Positions 1-7,081 of a DNA stretch of 14,748 nt are shown here, in pieces; position 1 is the stretch's first letter, and every line of letters begins with the position of its first letter. The DNA is taken from contig CAZOWW010000135.1 of the NCBI GenBank assembly GCA_964583765.1, positions 1 through 14,748 on the forward strand, in the 5' to 3' direction. This stretch comes from CAZOWW01 sp964583765. Lineage in GTDB: Bacteria; Actinomycetota; Actinomycetes; Actinomycetales; Kineosporiaceae. The notes under the pieces are model-generated. The model made no database searches, was not told where the DNA came from, and was given only the letters and a program-made list of their open reading frames with translations. The translations under genes were made by a program, and so were the position numbers.

Positions 1-707
1 TTGGACTCCAGGCGCTCACGCTCGAGCATGTTCTTGAAGTCCATGTTGCCGCCGACGTTGAGCTGGTAGGTGCGGTCCAGGACCACGCCACGGTCCTGGA
101 ACAGGCGCGCCAGCACGCGGTGCGTGATGGTGGCGCCGACCTGGCTCTTGATGTCGTCGCCGACGATCGGCACGCCGGCGTCCTCGAACTTCTTGGCCCA
201 CACCGGGTCGGAGGCGATGAAGACCGGCAGCGCGTTGACGAAGGCGACGCCCGCGTCGATGGCGCACTGCGCGTAGTACTTGTCGGCCTGCTCCGAACCG
301 ACGGGCAGGTAGGAGACCAGCACGTCCACCCGGGCGTCCTGCAGCGCCTTGACGATGTCCACCGGCTCCTCGTCGGACTCGGTGATCGTCTGGCGGTAGT
401 ACTTGCCGAGACCGTCGAAGGTGTGACCGCGCTGCACCTGGATCCCCGACGGGGGGACATCGGTGATCTTGATGGTGTTGTTCTCGCTCGAGAGGATCGC
501 TTCGGCCAGGTCGAAGCCGACCTTCTTGGCGTCCACGTCGAACGCGGCGACGAACTCGATGTCACGCACGTGGTAGTCGCCGAACTGCACGTGCATGAGG
601 CCGGGGACCGTACCGGCCGGGTCTGCGTCCCGGTAGTAGTGGACGCCTTGTACCAGGGACGAGGCGCAGTTGCCCACGCCGACAATGGCGACACGGACGG
701 AACCCAT
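1..707 (-). CDS. ino1: Inositol-3-phosphate synthase, 3' end missing
   Basis: Converts D-glucose 6-phosphate to L-myo-inositol 1-phosphate in an NAD+-dependent reaction in the cytosol. In actinobacteria this feeds phosphatidylinositol and mycothiol. About 235 residues are visible, starting MGSVRVAIVGVGNCASSLVQ, with the N-terminal glycine-rich NAD-binding loop (GVGNCAS, about residues 10-16). Other family stretches are SYLPVGSEQADKYYAQ, the segment VPIVGDDIKSQVGATITHR, and GGNMDFKNML near the cut end. Family members run to about 360 residues, so roughly the last third lies outside the window. The ATG at 705-707 is preceded by AAGGAG with seven bases of spacing, so the start is secure. It lies 148 bp downstream of the PadR-type gene on the same strand, an order I recall from Mycobacterium and Streptomyces, where the regulator is thought to act on this locus. 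Confidence 0.96.
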   Translation of the reverse strand, partial: MGSVRVAIVGVGNCASSLVQGVHYYRDADPAGTVPGLMHVQFGDYHVRDIEFVAAFDVDAKKVGFDLAEAILSSENNTIKITDVPPSGIQVQRGHTFDGLGKYYRQTITESDEEPVDIVKALQDARVDVLVSYLPVGSEQADKYYAQCAIDAGVAFVNALPVFIASDPVWAKKFEDAGVPIVGDDIKSQVGATITHRVLARLFQDRGVVLDRTYQLNVGGNMDFKNMLERERLES

Positions 708-763
708 GCGGTGCTCCTTCATGCTGTAGTGGCCGGTACGGGGTCGAGCTGGTCCGGGCGCGT

Positions 764-779
764 GGCGCCGAAGGGCGCC
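764..779 (-). promoter_or_regulatory. Hairpin in the ino1 5' leader
   Basis: GGCGCC, a four-base loop and GGCGCC form a perfect 6-bp stem on the leader strand. GTGG and CCAC outside it, and GCGT/ACGC further out, can extend the stem with a small bulge. It sits about 57 bases before the ino1 start. It may be part of a cis-acting leader or only a GC-rich palindrome. No known riboswitch consensus is recognised. Confidence 0.35.
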
Positions 780-823
780 GGCCACACGCCGGTGGGGTGC
801 GGGGACGGGACGGGACCGGGGGA

Positions 824-846
824 CCGGACGGTCGCTCGCCGTCCGG
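824..846 (-). terminator. Hairpin between padR-type gene and ino1
   Basis: CCGGACGG and CCGTCCGG form a perfect 8-bp GC-rich stem around a 7-base loop. It lies about ten bases past the stop codon of the PadR-type gene. There is no T tract, as is common for actinobacterial intrinsic terminators. It could end or attenuate transcription from the regulator gene into ino1, which would imply a separate ino1 promoter in 708-823. Confidence 0.45.
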
Positions 847-855
847 GGCCGTCGG

Positions 856-1470
856 TCAGGGCCCCTGGGGGGAGTGGTGCACGGGCGCATCGCCCTCGAT
901 CGGGGGATGGGTCATCCGGCTGGCGCGCTCGGAGTCGATGAGCTCGGTGAGCCACCGGACCTCGCGCTCGACGGACTCCAACCCATGGCGCTGGAGTTCC
1001 AGGGTGTAGCTGTCGAGGCGCTCCCTGCTGCGCGCCATCGACGACCGGACTCCCTCCAGGCGTTCCTGCAGACGCATCCGCCGACCCTCGAGGATCCTCA
1101 GCCTGGCGGCCTCGTCCGTGCGGGAGAAGAAGGCGAAGTGGACGTCGAAGGTCCCGTCCTCCCAGGCGTCCGGGCCGGGTTGGGACACCAGGGCGTGGAA
1201 GTGTTCCTTGCCTTCGACGGTGAGTTCGTAGACGATCCTGGCCCGACGACCGGAGAGCGCCGGGGCGGACCCCTGCTCGTCCGACTCCACCTCGCGGATC
1301 CAGCCCCGCAGGAGCAGGGCCTTGAGTGCGGGGTAGAGCGTGCCGTAGGAGAGGGCCCGGAACACCCCGAGCTGGGCGTTGAGCCGCTTGCGCAGCTCGT
1401 ACCCGTGCAGCGGTCCCTCGTGGAGCAGCCCGAGGACGGCCAGTTCGAGCACGTCCGCACGACGGCTCAT
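856..1470 (-). CDS. PadR family transcriptional regulator
   Basis: A 204-residue DNA-binding regulator. The N-terminal winged helix-turn-helix (about residues 6-90) has the typical PadR pattern: LELAVLGLLHEGPLHGYEL, then SYGTLYPALKALLLRGWI, then a wing ending in YELTVEGKEHF. The C-terminal half (about 110-185) is rich in Arg, Glu and Leu (for example RMRLQERLEGVRSSMARSRE) and is probably the helical dimerisation region of the longer PadR subfamily. The ATG at 1468-1470 has a good GGGAGGT ribosome-binding site. A perfect palindrome overlapping its predicted promoter suggests autorepression. ino1 follows on the same strand, so inositol synthesis is a plausible second target; this is inferred from position. 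No ligand can be predicted. Confidence 0.92.
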   Translation of the reverse strand: MSRRADVLELAVLGLLHEGPLHGYELRKRLNAQLGVFRALSYGTLYPALKALLLRGWIREVESDEQGSAPALSGRRARIVYELTVEGKEHFHALVSQPGPDAWEDGTFDVHFAFFSRTDEAARLRILEGRRMRLQERLEGVRSSMARSRERLDSYTLELQRHGLESVEREVRWLTELIDSERASRMTHPPIEGDAPVHHSPQGP

Positions 1471-1513
1471 GGCACCTCCCTGGGTTGCGACCGCGATGTC
1501 ACCACCGGATCGC

Positions 1514-1548
1514 TCGTCCTGATGTATCGGAGCGATACATCAGGACGA
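1514..1548. promoter_or_regulatory. Palindromic operator, probably for the PadR-type regulator
   Basis: Two perfect 16-bp arms (TCGTCCTGATGTATCG and its reverse complement) are separated by GAG. The core ATGTATCG...CGATACAT resembles the AT-richer palindromes bound by PadR proteins. It lies 44 bp upstream of the regulator start and overlaps its predicted -10 box and transcription start. There is no T tract or upstream gene for which it would be a terminator. Confidence 0.75.
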
Positions 1549-1574
1549 TAGGCGCTGCCACCCTGCGAATGCAA
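1545..1574 (-). promoter_or_regulatory. Candidate sigma-70-type promoter of the PadR-type gene
   Basis: On the minus strand, TTGCAT (1569-1574) and TATCGT (1545-1550) are spaced by 18 bases. The -10 box overlaps the outer end of the palindrome, so a bound repressor would block it. The predicted transcript would have a leader of about 68 bases. Confidence 0.45.
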
Positions 1575-1768
1575 CCGTTCGTTTGCCGTGGATCCGTTCG
1601 GGCGACACTCGAACGGGTGTGTGCGCGGTCACGCTGAGTGTGTCCGCCCTGGGAACCCCACCCCTGGGCCGCCCGATCCGCGTCCGCGGTGACCCGGTGT
1701 GTTCGTGGGCCGCCACCCTCGGCCGATCGGACCGCTCCATACTGGAGTGGTTCCGCACCCCGATGTGA
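1575..1768. other. Divergent intergenic stretch upstream of ponA, no gene seen
   Basis: This is the unrepeated part of the 510-bp region between the divergent PadR-type gene and ponA. It holds one hairpin, CCGTTCG and CGAACGG with a 9-base loop (1594-1616), and a small palindrome, CTCCA-TAC-TGGAG (about 1735-1747), which includes CATACT, a possible -10 element for ponA with no convincing -35. The short open frames across it lack ribosome-binding sites and resemble no known protein. Confidence 0.4.
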
Positions 1769-1970
1769 GACCCTGCTGACCACTCACTGCGAAGCTGACG
1801 TGCTCCACTACGGAGCTGACGTGCTCCACTGCGAAGCTGACGTACTCCACTACGGAGCTGACCTGCTCCACTGCGAAGCTGACGAACTCAACGGTGAAGC
1901 TGACGAACTGGGAAGTTGACGAACTGCGAGGCTGACCACCTGCGAGGCTGACCACCTGCGAGACGAGGGA
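1769..1970. repeat. Tandem array, 21-bp units switching to 16-bp units, upstream of ponA
   Basis: Five 21-bp units begin at 1791, 1812, 1833, 1854 and 1875. They alternate between two forms (GAAGCTGACGTGCTCCAC + TAC, and GGAGCTGACGTGCTCCAC + TGC), giving a 42-bp higher-order period. From 1896 the period shortens to 16 bp (units at 1896, 1912, 1928, 1944, e.g. GAGGCTGACCACCTGC) with a partial tenth unit at 1960. A degenerate unit precedes the first at about 1769. The array ends about ten bases before the ponA start. All units share G(A/G)(A/G)G(C/T)TGAC. It is a minisatellite-type array, not CRISPR, because there are no unique spacers. Confidence 0.93.
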
Positions 1971-1980
1971 AGTCATCACC

Positions 1981-4587
1981 GTGGCACGCGGAACCTCTGG
2001 CCCAGGCTGGGACCCGGACGACGGTCCGAGGCTGACCGACTTCAGCTACGGGGCCGACAACGACCCGTCAGCATGGTCCGCCGAGGGTGGATCCGCGCCC
2101 CCCGAGCCGGGGAGATCGCGTGGATCCGGGCTGCGTGACCTGACCGGCCGCGTTCCGCGGATCCGTTCACGCAGGAGCCGCCGGGAGGACACCGAGCCGG
2201 AGGCCCAGGACGCCGCGGTCGATCCCCGGTTCGCGGCCGACGTGGACTACGCCAATCCCGGGTACGTGGGTCGCCGCCGCTCGCCGGGCGAGAAGGACGG
2301 CGTCTACGGGCGGCACCTCTCCGCCGAGGCGGAACCCGAGGTGGTGCGCAAGCACTTCATCGACTACCCCCGGGCCGGCAAGCACGGGGTGCTGCGCTGG
2401 CTGCCGTCCTGGCGCCTGGTGACCGGCGCGTTCCTCTTCGTGATCCTCTCGTTCGTCGTCCTCGTGGTCGTCATCTACGTGCGCACGACGATCCCTGAGG
2501 TCAGCGCCAGCGCCCAGGCCCAGAAGACGGTCTTCTACTTCCGGGACGGCAAGACCGTGCTGGGCACGGTGGCGGAGCAGAACCGCCAGATCATCAGCAT
2601 CAAGGTACTTCCCCAGTACGTGCCCAACGAGGTGCTGTCCGCCGAGGACCGCACCTTCCGCACCAACAGCGGTGTCTCGCTCACGGGTATCGCCCGGGCC
2701 CTCTACAACGACGTGCGGGGCCGGCCCCTGCAGGGCGGGTCCACGATCACCCAGCAGTACGTGAAGAACTCCTACCTCTCGCCCAAGCGGACCTGGCAAC
2801 GCAAGATCAGTGAGATCTTCATCGCGGTCAAGATCGCCCGCACGAAGTCCAAGGACGACATCCTCGAGCGCTATCTCAACACCGTGTACTTCGGCCGGGG
2901 CGCCTACGGCATCCAGGTGGCCGCCCAGACCTGGTTCGGGGTACCGGCCTCGCAGTTGACGATCAGCCAGGGCGCCTTCCTCGCGGGCATCCTGAACGGC
3001 CCGGAGCTCTACGACCCCGCCGACGGCGCGAACGCCAAGACGCGTGCCCTGATGCGGTGGAACTACGTGCTGGACGGCATGGTCAAGGAGGGTTGGCTGG
3101 ACGCCGCCACCCGGGCCAAGCAGATCTTCCCCACCCACTTCTCGCCGGTGGCCCACGAGTCCAAGCCGACCGGGCAGGACGGCTACCTGCTGCTCATGGC
3201 CGAGCAGGAGATGCGCGTCAAGTACAACATCACCAAGGGGCAGCTGGGTCGGATGGGCCTGTCCATCGTGACCACCTTCGACCCGCACCTCACCGGGCTG
3301 ACCACCTTCGCCGTTCGCAGCACCCTCAAGGACGAGAAGGTGCCCGACGGCACCCGGGTGGGCATGGTCGTCATGGACCCCAAGGGGGGCGCCGTCCGAG
3401 CGATCTACGGCGGGTCGGACAACTTCGACCCCATGAAGCAGAACGCCGCGACCCAGGACATCGCCCAGCCGGGCTCCACCTTCAAGCCGCTCGCCCTGGC
3501 CGGGGCCCTGCAGCAGACCTACGAGGGCAAGGGCGACGTCACTCTCAATACGGAGTACGACGGCAAGAGCCCGCAGACCTTCCACGTCGACGGCTTCCCC
3601 CCGTACACGACCCAGAACGAGGGGAACACCTCGTACAAGCAGATGAACCTGATCACCGGGCTCGCCAAGTCGGTGAACACCGTGTACATGGGCCTGAACC
3701 AGCAGATCACGCCCAAGGTGACGGCGGATGCCGCGATCGCGGCCGGGGTACCCAAGCGGGAGGTCCCGGTGGTGCCCTCGAATGCGTTGGGCACCGCGAC
3801 CCTCCACGTGATCGACATGGCGGACGCCTACGCGACCCTCGCGAGCGGGGGGTTCCACAGTGACGCGCACGTGATCGAGTCGATCAGCGGGCAGGACGCC
3901 CCCACGGTCGACCACCCCAAGCCGCAGCAGGTCTTCGCCACTCCCGTGGTCGACGACGTCACCTACGCCATGCAGCAGGTCACCAAGCCCGGAGGCACCG
4001 CATACCGGCAGGTGCACCTGCTCGGCCGGCCGGTCGCCGGGAAGACGGGGACCACGAACTCGCACGTGGCCGTGTGGTTCAACGGGTTCACTCCGGACCT
4101 GGTCGCCACGGTCGCGATGTACCGCACGGTCATGGTCAAGGGCCAGCCCACGGCGATGCCCGTGGAGATCAATGGTGAGGTGCAGGTCGGCGGTAACTTC
4201 CCCGCGGCGATCTGGACCACGTTCATGCAGCGGGCCCTCGGCGACGTCCCGACCAAGGAGTTCGCCCCGCCCGCCTGGGTCGGCCTCGACGGCGCTCCCT
4301 CGACGGCCCCACCGACCACGACCGACACGCAGCCGGCGGTGACCACCGCTCCGCCGCTGACCCCGACCGGCCAGCCCACCCTGTCGCCGTTGACCCCGAC
4401 CTGGACGACCACCTTCCGGACCCGGCACCAGCCCACGGTCACCACGGCGGAGACGCCGACCGCGACGGACACGGGCACCACGAGCACCACGGAGAGCACG
4501 ACCGAGGCCACGAGTGCCACGACCGAGGCCACGACGACGTCCACCACGGCAGGACACGGGCCCGGTGGTGGCGGAGGGGGTGGGTGA
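1981..4587 (+). CDS. ponA: Bifunctional class A penicillin-binding protein
   Basis: Builds peptidoglycan outside the membrane: glycosyltransferase (polymerises lipid II) plus DD-transpeptidase. 868 residues. Residues 1-140 are a polar cytoplasmic tail, and 146-167 form one membrane anchor. The GT51 domain has the catalytic Glu222 in AEDRTF, QGGSTITQQ at 251-259 and ERYLNTVYFGRGAYGI. The transpeptidase has SxxK at Ser499-Lys502 (GSTFK), SVN at 564-566 and KTGTT at 688-692, so all catalytic motifs are intact. The tail from about 762 is Thr/Ser/Pro-rich and ends in a glycine run; no PASTA domain is seen. The GTG at 1981 follows GAGGGA and is consistent with the family N-terminus. It is the counterpart of PonA1 (Rv0050) by position. 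Directly upstream lies the 21/16-bp array, so regulation could involve that leader. Confidence 0.96.
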   Translation: MARGTSGPGWDPDDGPRLTDFSYGADNDPSAWSAEGGSAPPEPGRSRGSGLRDLTGRVPRIRSRRSRREDTEPEAQDAAVDPRFAADVDYANPGYVGRRRSPGEKDGVYGRHLSAEAEPEVVRKHFIDYPRAGKHGVLRWLPSWRLVTGAFLFVILSFVVLVVVIYVRTTIPEVSASAQAQKTVFYFRDGKTVLGTVAEQNRQIISIKVLPQYVPNEVLSAEDRTFRTNSGVSLTGIARALYNDVRGRPLQGGSTITQQYVKNSYLSPKRTWQRKISEIFIAVKIARTKSKDDILERYLNTVYFGRGAYGIQVAAQTWFGVPASQLTISQGAFLAGILNGPELYDPADGANAKTRALMRWNYVLDGMVKEGWLDAATRAKQIFPTHFSPVAHESKPTGQDGYLLLMAEQEMRVKYNITKGQLGRMGLSIVTTFDPHLTGLTTFAVRSTLKDEKVPDGTRVGMVVMDPKGGAVRAIYGGSDNFDPMKQNAATQDIAQPGSTFKPLALAGALQQTYEGKGDVTLNTEYDGKSPQTFHVDGFPPYTTQNEGNTSYKQMNLITGLAKSVNTVYMGLNQQITPKVTADAAIAAGVPKREVPVVPSNALGTATLHVIDMADAYATLASGGFHSDAHVIESISGQDAPTVDHPKPQQVFATPVVDDVTYAMQQVTKPGGTAYRQVHLLGRPVAGKTGTTNSHVAVWFNGFTPDLVATVAMYRTVMVKGQPTAMPVEINGEVQVGGNFPAAIWTTFMQRALGDVPTKEFAPPAWVGLDGAPSTAPPTTTDTQPAVTTAPPLTPTGQPTLSPLTPTWTTTFRTRHQPTVTTAETPTATDTGTTSTTESTTEATSATTEATTTSTTAGHGPGGGGGGG

Positions 4588-4603
4588 CCGTGGCACACTC
4601 ACC

Positions 4604-4705
4604 GTTCCTGCAGCAGCGTGGTTCCTGAAGCAGCGTGGTTCCTGAAGCAGCGTGGTTCCTGAAGCAGCGTGGTTCCCGAAACAACGTCGTTCCTGAAACA
4701 ACGTC
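4604..4705. repeat. 17-bp tandem array upstream of the GT87-like gene
   Basis: Six exact 17-bp periods start at 4604, 4621, 4638, 4655, 4672 and 4689. Units 2-4 are identical (GTTCCTGAAGCAGCGTG). Unit 1 differs by one base, and units 5-6 form a second variant (GAAACAACGTC end). The array fills most of the 131-bp gap after ponA and stops about five bases before the GGAGG ribosome-binding site of the next gene. It reads through as an open frame in several phases, but 17 is not a multiple of three, which argues against a coding role. Confidence 0.95.
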
Positions 4706-4718
4706 GAACGGAGGCACC

Positions 4719-6248
4719 GTGAGCGGTGTCAGCGCGCTCTCGCGCACCGATCCCGTCGTCCGCGCCGCCAGCGAGGTGGTGGGCGGGCCTGCCGGACGTC
4801 GGCTGGCCTCGCGGACGGGATTCTGGGGGGCGATCCCCGTCCTGGTGATCCTCTCCGTGGTCCTCATGGGCTTCGGCGTGCTGCAGAAGCAGCACTGCCG
4901 GTCGGAGGGCTGGGGGTCGCCGGACGAGTTCTACCACGCGTGCTACTCCGACCTACCGGCGTGGTACTCCACCTCCCGGCCCGGCAACAACGCCCCGGAC
5001 CCGTCCGCGCGCACCGTCATCGGCACCAGTCTCGGCCTGCCGCCGCTGACCGGGACGGTCATCTGGGCGACGAGCAAGCTGATCTCGACGGATTCCTCGG
5101 ACAGCGGGCGCCGGTTCTTCGACCTGTGCGCCCTGCTGAGCGCGGGCTTCCTGACCGTGGCGGTCGGGGCGGTGGCCCTGGCCCGGCGGCGGCGCTGGGA
5201 CGCCGCGCACCTGGCCCTGAGCCCGCTGCTGATCACCTCGGCCCTCGTGTCCTTCGAACTGTTCGCGGTGATGCTGCTGGCCCTGGCCATGCTGGCCTGG
5301 AGCCGCCGGCGCTTGGTGAGCGCGGGGGTGCTGCTCGGCCTGGCCACCGCCGCCCGCCCGCTGTACGGCGTGGTCGCCGTGGCGATCCTGGTCCTGGCCC
5401 TCCGGCCGGATCGGGACACGCCGGAGCAGGACGCCATGCCGGACGGCCAGGAGGCTCCCGACCCCGCGGAGGCGCTGAGCGGTCCGGCCGGACTCCGGTT
5501 GGCACGGGCCGGGCTCATCGCCGCCGTCACCGCAGTGGTCTGGGCCCTCGTGCGCTGGGCGGTGTACCCCGGCTTGTTCTCGGAGCTCCGCTCGGTGTGG
5601 ACCACCTGGCGCCAGACGGGCCCGGGGTACGGATCCCTGTGGATGTTGCCGCATGTGCTCGGTGAGCAGCCCGGGGCCGGCCACCACTGGTGGACCGGTG
5701 AGGTGTCCTCCGCACAGACCACGACCGTCTGCCTGGTTGCCTTCGCGGTGACCGTGGCGGTGGCGGTGTACTTCGCCCTGTCCCCGGACCACCGGCTGAC
5801 CGTCCCGCAGGTGGCGCTGGTCCTGGTGGTGGGCACCATGTTGTCGAGCAAGGCGCTGCCGGTGCAGGCGTCGGTCCTGCTTCTCCCGTTGGTGGCGCTG
5901 TGCGGTCTGCGGTGGCGGGACCACCTGATCTGGGCCGGTGCGGAGCTCCTCTACTTCGTCGGTGTCTGGATGTACATCGCCTGGCACACCCACGCCGACC
6001 GCGGTCTCCCGCCGATCTTCTACGCGATCTTCGTGCTGCTGCGCGTGGGCGCCCTGATCTGGCTCGCCTCACAGGCGGTGGCCGCCGGGGCGATCCGGCG
6101 GGACGTCGATCCGTTGGCGCCCGGTCCGGGGGACCCGACGGCGCAGGAGGGGGAGCCGCAGGACGAGGGCGAGCCCCGGGACGACGTCGAACAGGGTTCG
6201 GACGTGACCGTGGGCGAGAACGGGTCACCGGCCCCCGTCCCCGCCTGA
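4719..6248 (+). CDS. Polytopic membrane protein, GT87-like glycosyltransferase
   Basis: A 509-residue integral membrane protein with about ten hydrophobic segments, beginning with GAIPVLVILSVVLMGFGVL (about residues 37-56). The first extracytoplasmic loop carries ACYSDLPAWY and a later PPLTG, which resemble the CYSD...YP-PLTG pattern I recall for GT87 (DUF2029) polyprenyl-phosphate-mannose-dependent mannosyltransferases. The C-terminal 60 residues are acidic and Gly/Pro-rich, presumably cytoplasmic. By position it matches Rv0051, next to ponA1. A role in adding mannose or a similar sugar to an envelope glycan is inferred; the acceptor is unknown. The GTG at 4719 has GGAGG six to seven bases upstream. 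An in-frame upstream ATG lies inside the 17-bp array and is rejected. It probably shares transcription with ponA. Confidence 0.8.
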   Translation: MSGVSALSRTDPVVRAASEVVGGPAGRRLASRTGFWGAIPVLVILSVVLMGFGVLQKQHCRSEGWGSPDEFYHACYSDLPAWYSTSRPGNNAPDPSARTVIGTSLGLPPLTGTVIWATSKLISTDSSDSGRRFFDLCALLSAGFLTVAVGAVALARRRRWDAAHLALSPLLITSALVSFELFAVMLLALAMLAWSRRRLVSAGVLLGLATAARPLYGVVAVAILVLALRPDRDTPEQDAMPDGQEAPDPAEALSGPAGLRLARAGLIAAVTAVVWALVRWAVYPGLFSELRSVWTTWRQTGPGYGSLWMLPHVLGEQPGAGHHWWTGEVSSAQTTTVCLVAFAVTVAVAVYFALSPDHRLTVPQVALVLVVGTMLSSKALPVQASVLLLPLVALCGLRWRDHLIWAGAELLYFVGVWMYIAWHTHADRGLPPIFYAIFVLLRVGALIWLASQAVAAGAIRRDVDPLAPGPGDPTAQEGEPQDEGEPRDDVEQGSDVTVGENGSPAPVPA

Positions 6249-6265
6249 ATCCACGAGCAGGGTCA

Positions 6266-6299
6266 CAGGTCCCCGGCCGCAGCCGCGACCGGGGACCTG
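6266..6299 (+). terminator. Hairpin after the GT87-like gene
   Basis: CAGGTCCCCGG and CCGGGGACCTG form a perfect 11-bp stem around a 12-base loop, 17 bases past the stop codon. No T tract follows. It probably ends the ponA-GT87 transcript. The remaining bases up to 6429 carry short direct repeats (CCAGGTCG twice; GGCCGGTACC twice around 6403-6422) and no gene. Confidence 0.65.
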
Positions 6300-6441
6300 G
6301 CATGTCCGGACCGGTCCCGACGGGGGGAGCGCCCAGCTACCAGGTCGGGGGACGAGACTCGGGTCCGGGCAAGAGCCACCAGGTCGCAGGACCGGCACCG
6401 GGCCGGTACCAGGCCGGTACCGGTGACACGGGAGAACGGAG

Positions 6442-6873
6442 GTGGGACCGCTGGAGCACAGGGTCTCGTTCAAGGTCTACTACGAGGACACCGACTGCCT
6501 CGGGGTCGTCTACTACGCCAACTACCTGCGGTTCATGGAGCGCGGGCGCAGCGAGTTCCTCGCCGCGCACGGAGGCTCCGTGCAGGAGTGGAACGCGCGG
6601 GGCATCGCGGTGGTCGTGCACTCGCTGTCCATGACCTTCCGCCGTCCGGGCCGCCTGGGCGACCTGCTGGACGTGATCTCGACCTTCCGCGTGGACTCGC
6701 CGTACAAGGGGGTCTTCGGCCAGCGGATCGAATGCGCGGGGACCGTGCTCGTCAAGGCGGAGGTCGTCGTGGCCTGCCTGGACGCCGACCAGCGCCTGAT
6801 CGCGGCCCCGGACGAGCTCCGGGCGCTCGGTCAGGACGGCGGAGTCGTCCCGGGGGTCGGTCAGGCCCGGTGA
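6442..6873 (+). CDS. YbgC/FadM-type hotdog acyl-CoA thioesterase
   Basis: Predicted cytosolic thioesterase of 143 residues, the normal size for single-domain hotdog enzymes. The signature YYEDTDCLGVVYYANYLRFM at residues 13-32 matches the YbgC/4-hydroxybenzoyl-CoA thioesterase active-site helix; Asp18 is the expected catalytic acid. The downstream strand segments (SMTFRRPGRLGDLLDVIS and KAEVVVACLDAD) fit the fold. The substrate cannot be read from sequence; short acyl-CoA or an aromatic acyl-CoA (for example a menaquinone intermediate) are both possible. GTG at 6442 is chosen because GGGAG lies seven bases upstream and no earlier in-frame start gives a family-like N-terminus. In proteobacteria ybgC belongs to the tol-pal locus, absent here. 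The gap to rpsF is 208 bp, so it is probably transcribed separately. Confidence 0.87.
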   Translation: MGPLEHRVSFKVYYEDTDCLGVVYYANYLRFMERGRSEFLAAHGGSVQEWNARGIAVVVHSLSMTFRRPGRLGDLLDVISTFRVDSPYKGVFGQRIECAGTVLVKAEVVVACLDADQRLIAAPDELRALGQDGGVVPGVGQAR

Positions 6874-6919
6874 GCGGTCCGGGAGTACCGGGCGGAGGCT
6901 CCGGCCGCCGGGGCCTCGA

Positions 6920-6950
6920 TTCACGAATCGTCGCCGGCTCCGGGTAGCCT
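6920..6950 (+). promoter_or_regulatory. rpsF: Weak candidate promoter for the rpsF operon
   Basis: TTCACG (6920-6925) and TAGCCT (6945-6950) are spaced by 19 bases; the -10 fits the TANNNT pattern common in actinobacteria. A small palindrome, CGATTC-AC-GAATCG (6917-6930), overlaps the -35. The assignment is mainly positional. Confidence 0.35.
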
Positions 6951-6983
6951 TGGCGCGACCGGGAGCCGAGCGGTGCCTGCCGC

Positions 6984-7052
6984 CGTGCCGTCGTGACGGC
7001 ACGACACGGCGCCCGGAGACGCACAGCCCTCCTGCCACGGATGGACCGTGGC
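6984..7052 (+). promoter_or_regulatory. Structured rpsF leader, two hairpins
   Basis: CGTGCCGTC-GT-GACGGCACG (6984-7003) is a perfect 9-bp inverted repeat with a 2-base centre. GCCACGG-ATGGA-CCGTGGC (7034-7052) is a perfect 7-bp hairpin ending 12 bases before the ribosome-binding site of rpsF. In several bacterial groups the S6:S18 complex binds a structured element in the rpsF leader and represses its own operon; these hairpins sit where such an element would be. I could not match the published consensus with confidence. Confidence 0.4.
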
Positions 7053-7081
7053 CGCCAAGACCAGAGGAGGTGGGTTCACGC

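Noticed and set aside
1629..1979. Minus-strand open frame of 116 codons with heptad-like repeats (VSFAVEH type) across the ponA leader array
   Set aside because: The heptads come from the 21-bp period; the period changes to 16 bp, the frame has no ribosome-binding site, and the plus strand is equally open. Treated as a shadow of the repeat.
2167..4701. Long minus-strand open frame of 844 codons opposite ponA
   Set aside because: It is antisense to a complete PBP with all catalytic motifs, starts within the 17-bp array, and its translation is biased low-complexity. Typical GC-driven shadow.
1769..4705. CRISPR arrays
   Set aside because: The arrays are direct head-to-tail repeats of 16-21 bp with no unique spacers and no cas genes nearby.
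4635..4718. In-frame ATG start for the GT87-like gene inside the 17-bp array
   Set aside because: The added 28 residues are encoded by the repeat and have no ribosome-binding site; GTG 4719 has GGAGG at good spacing.
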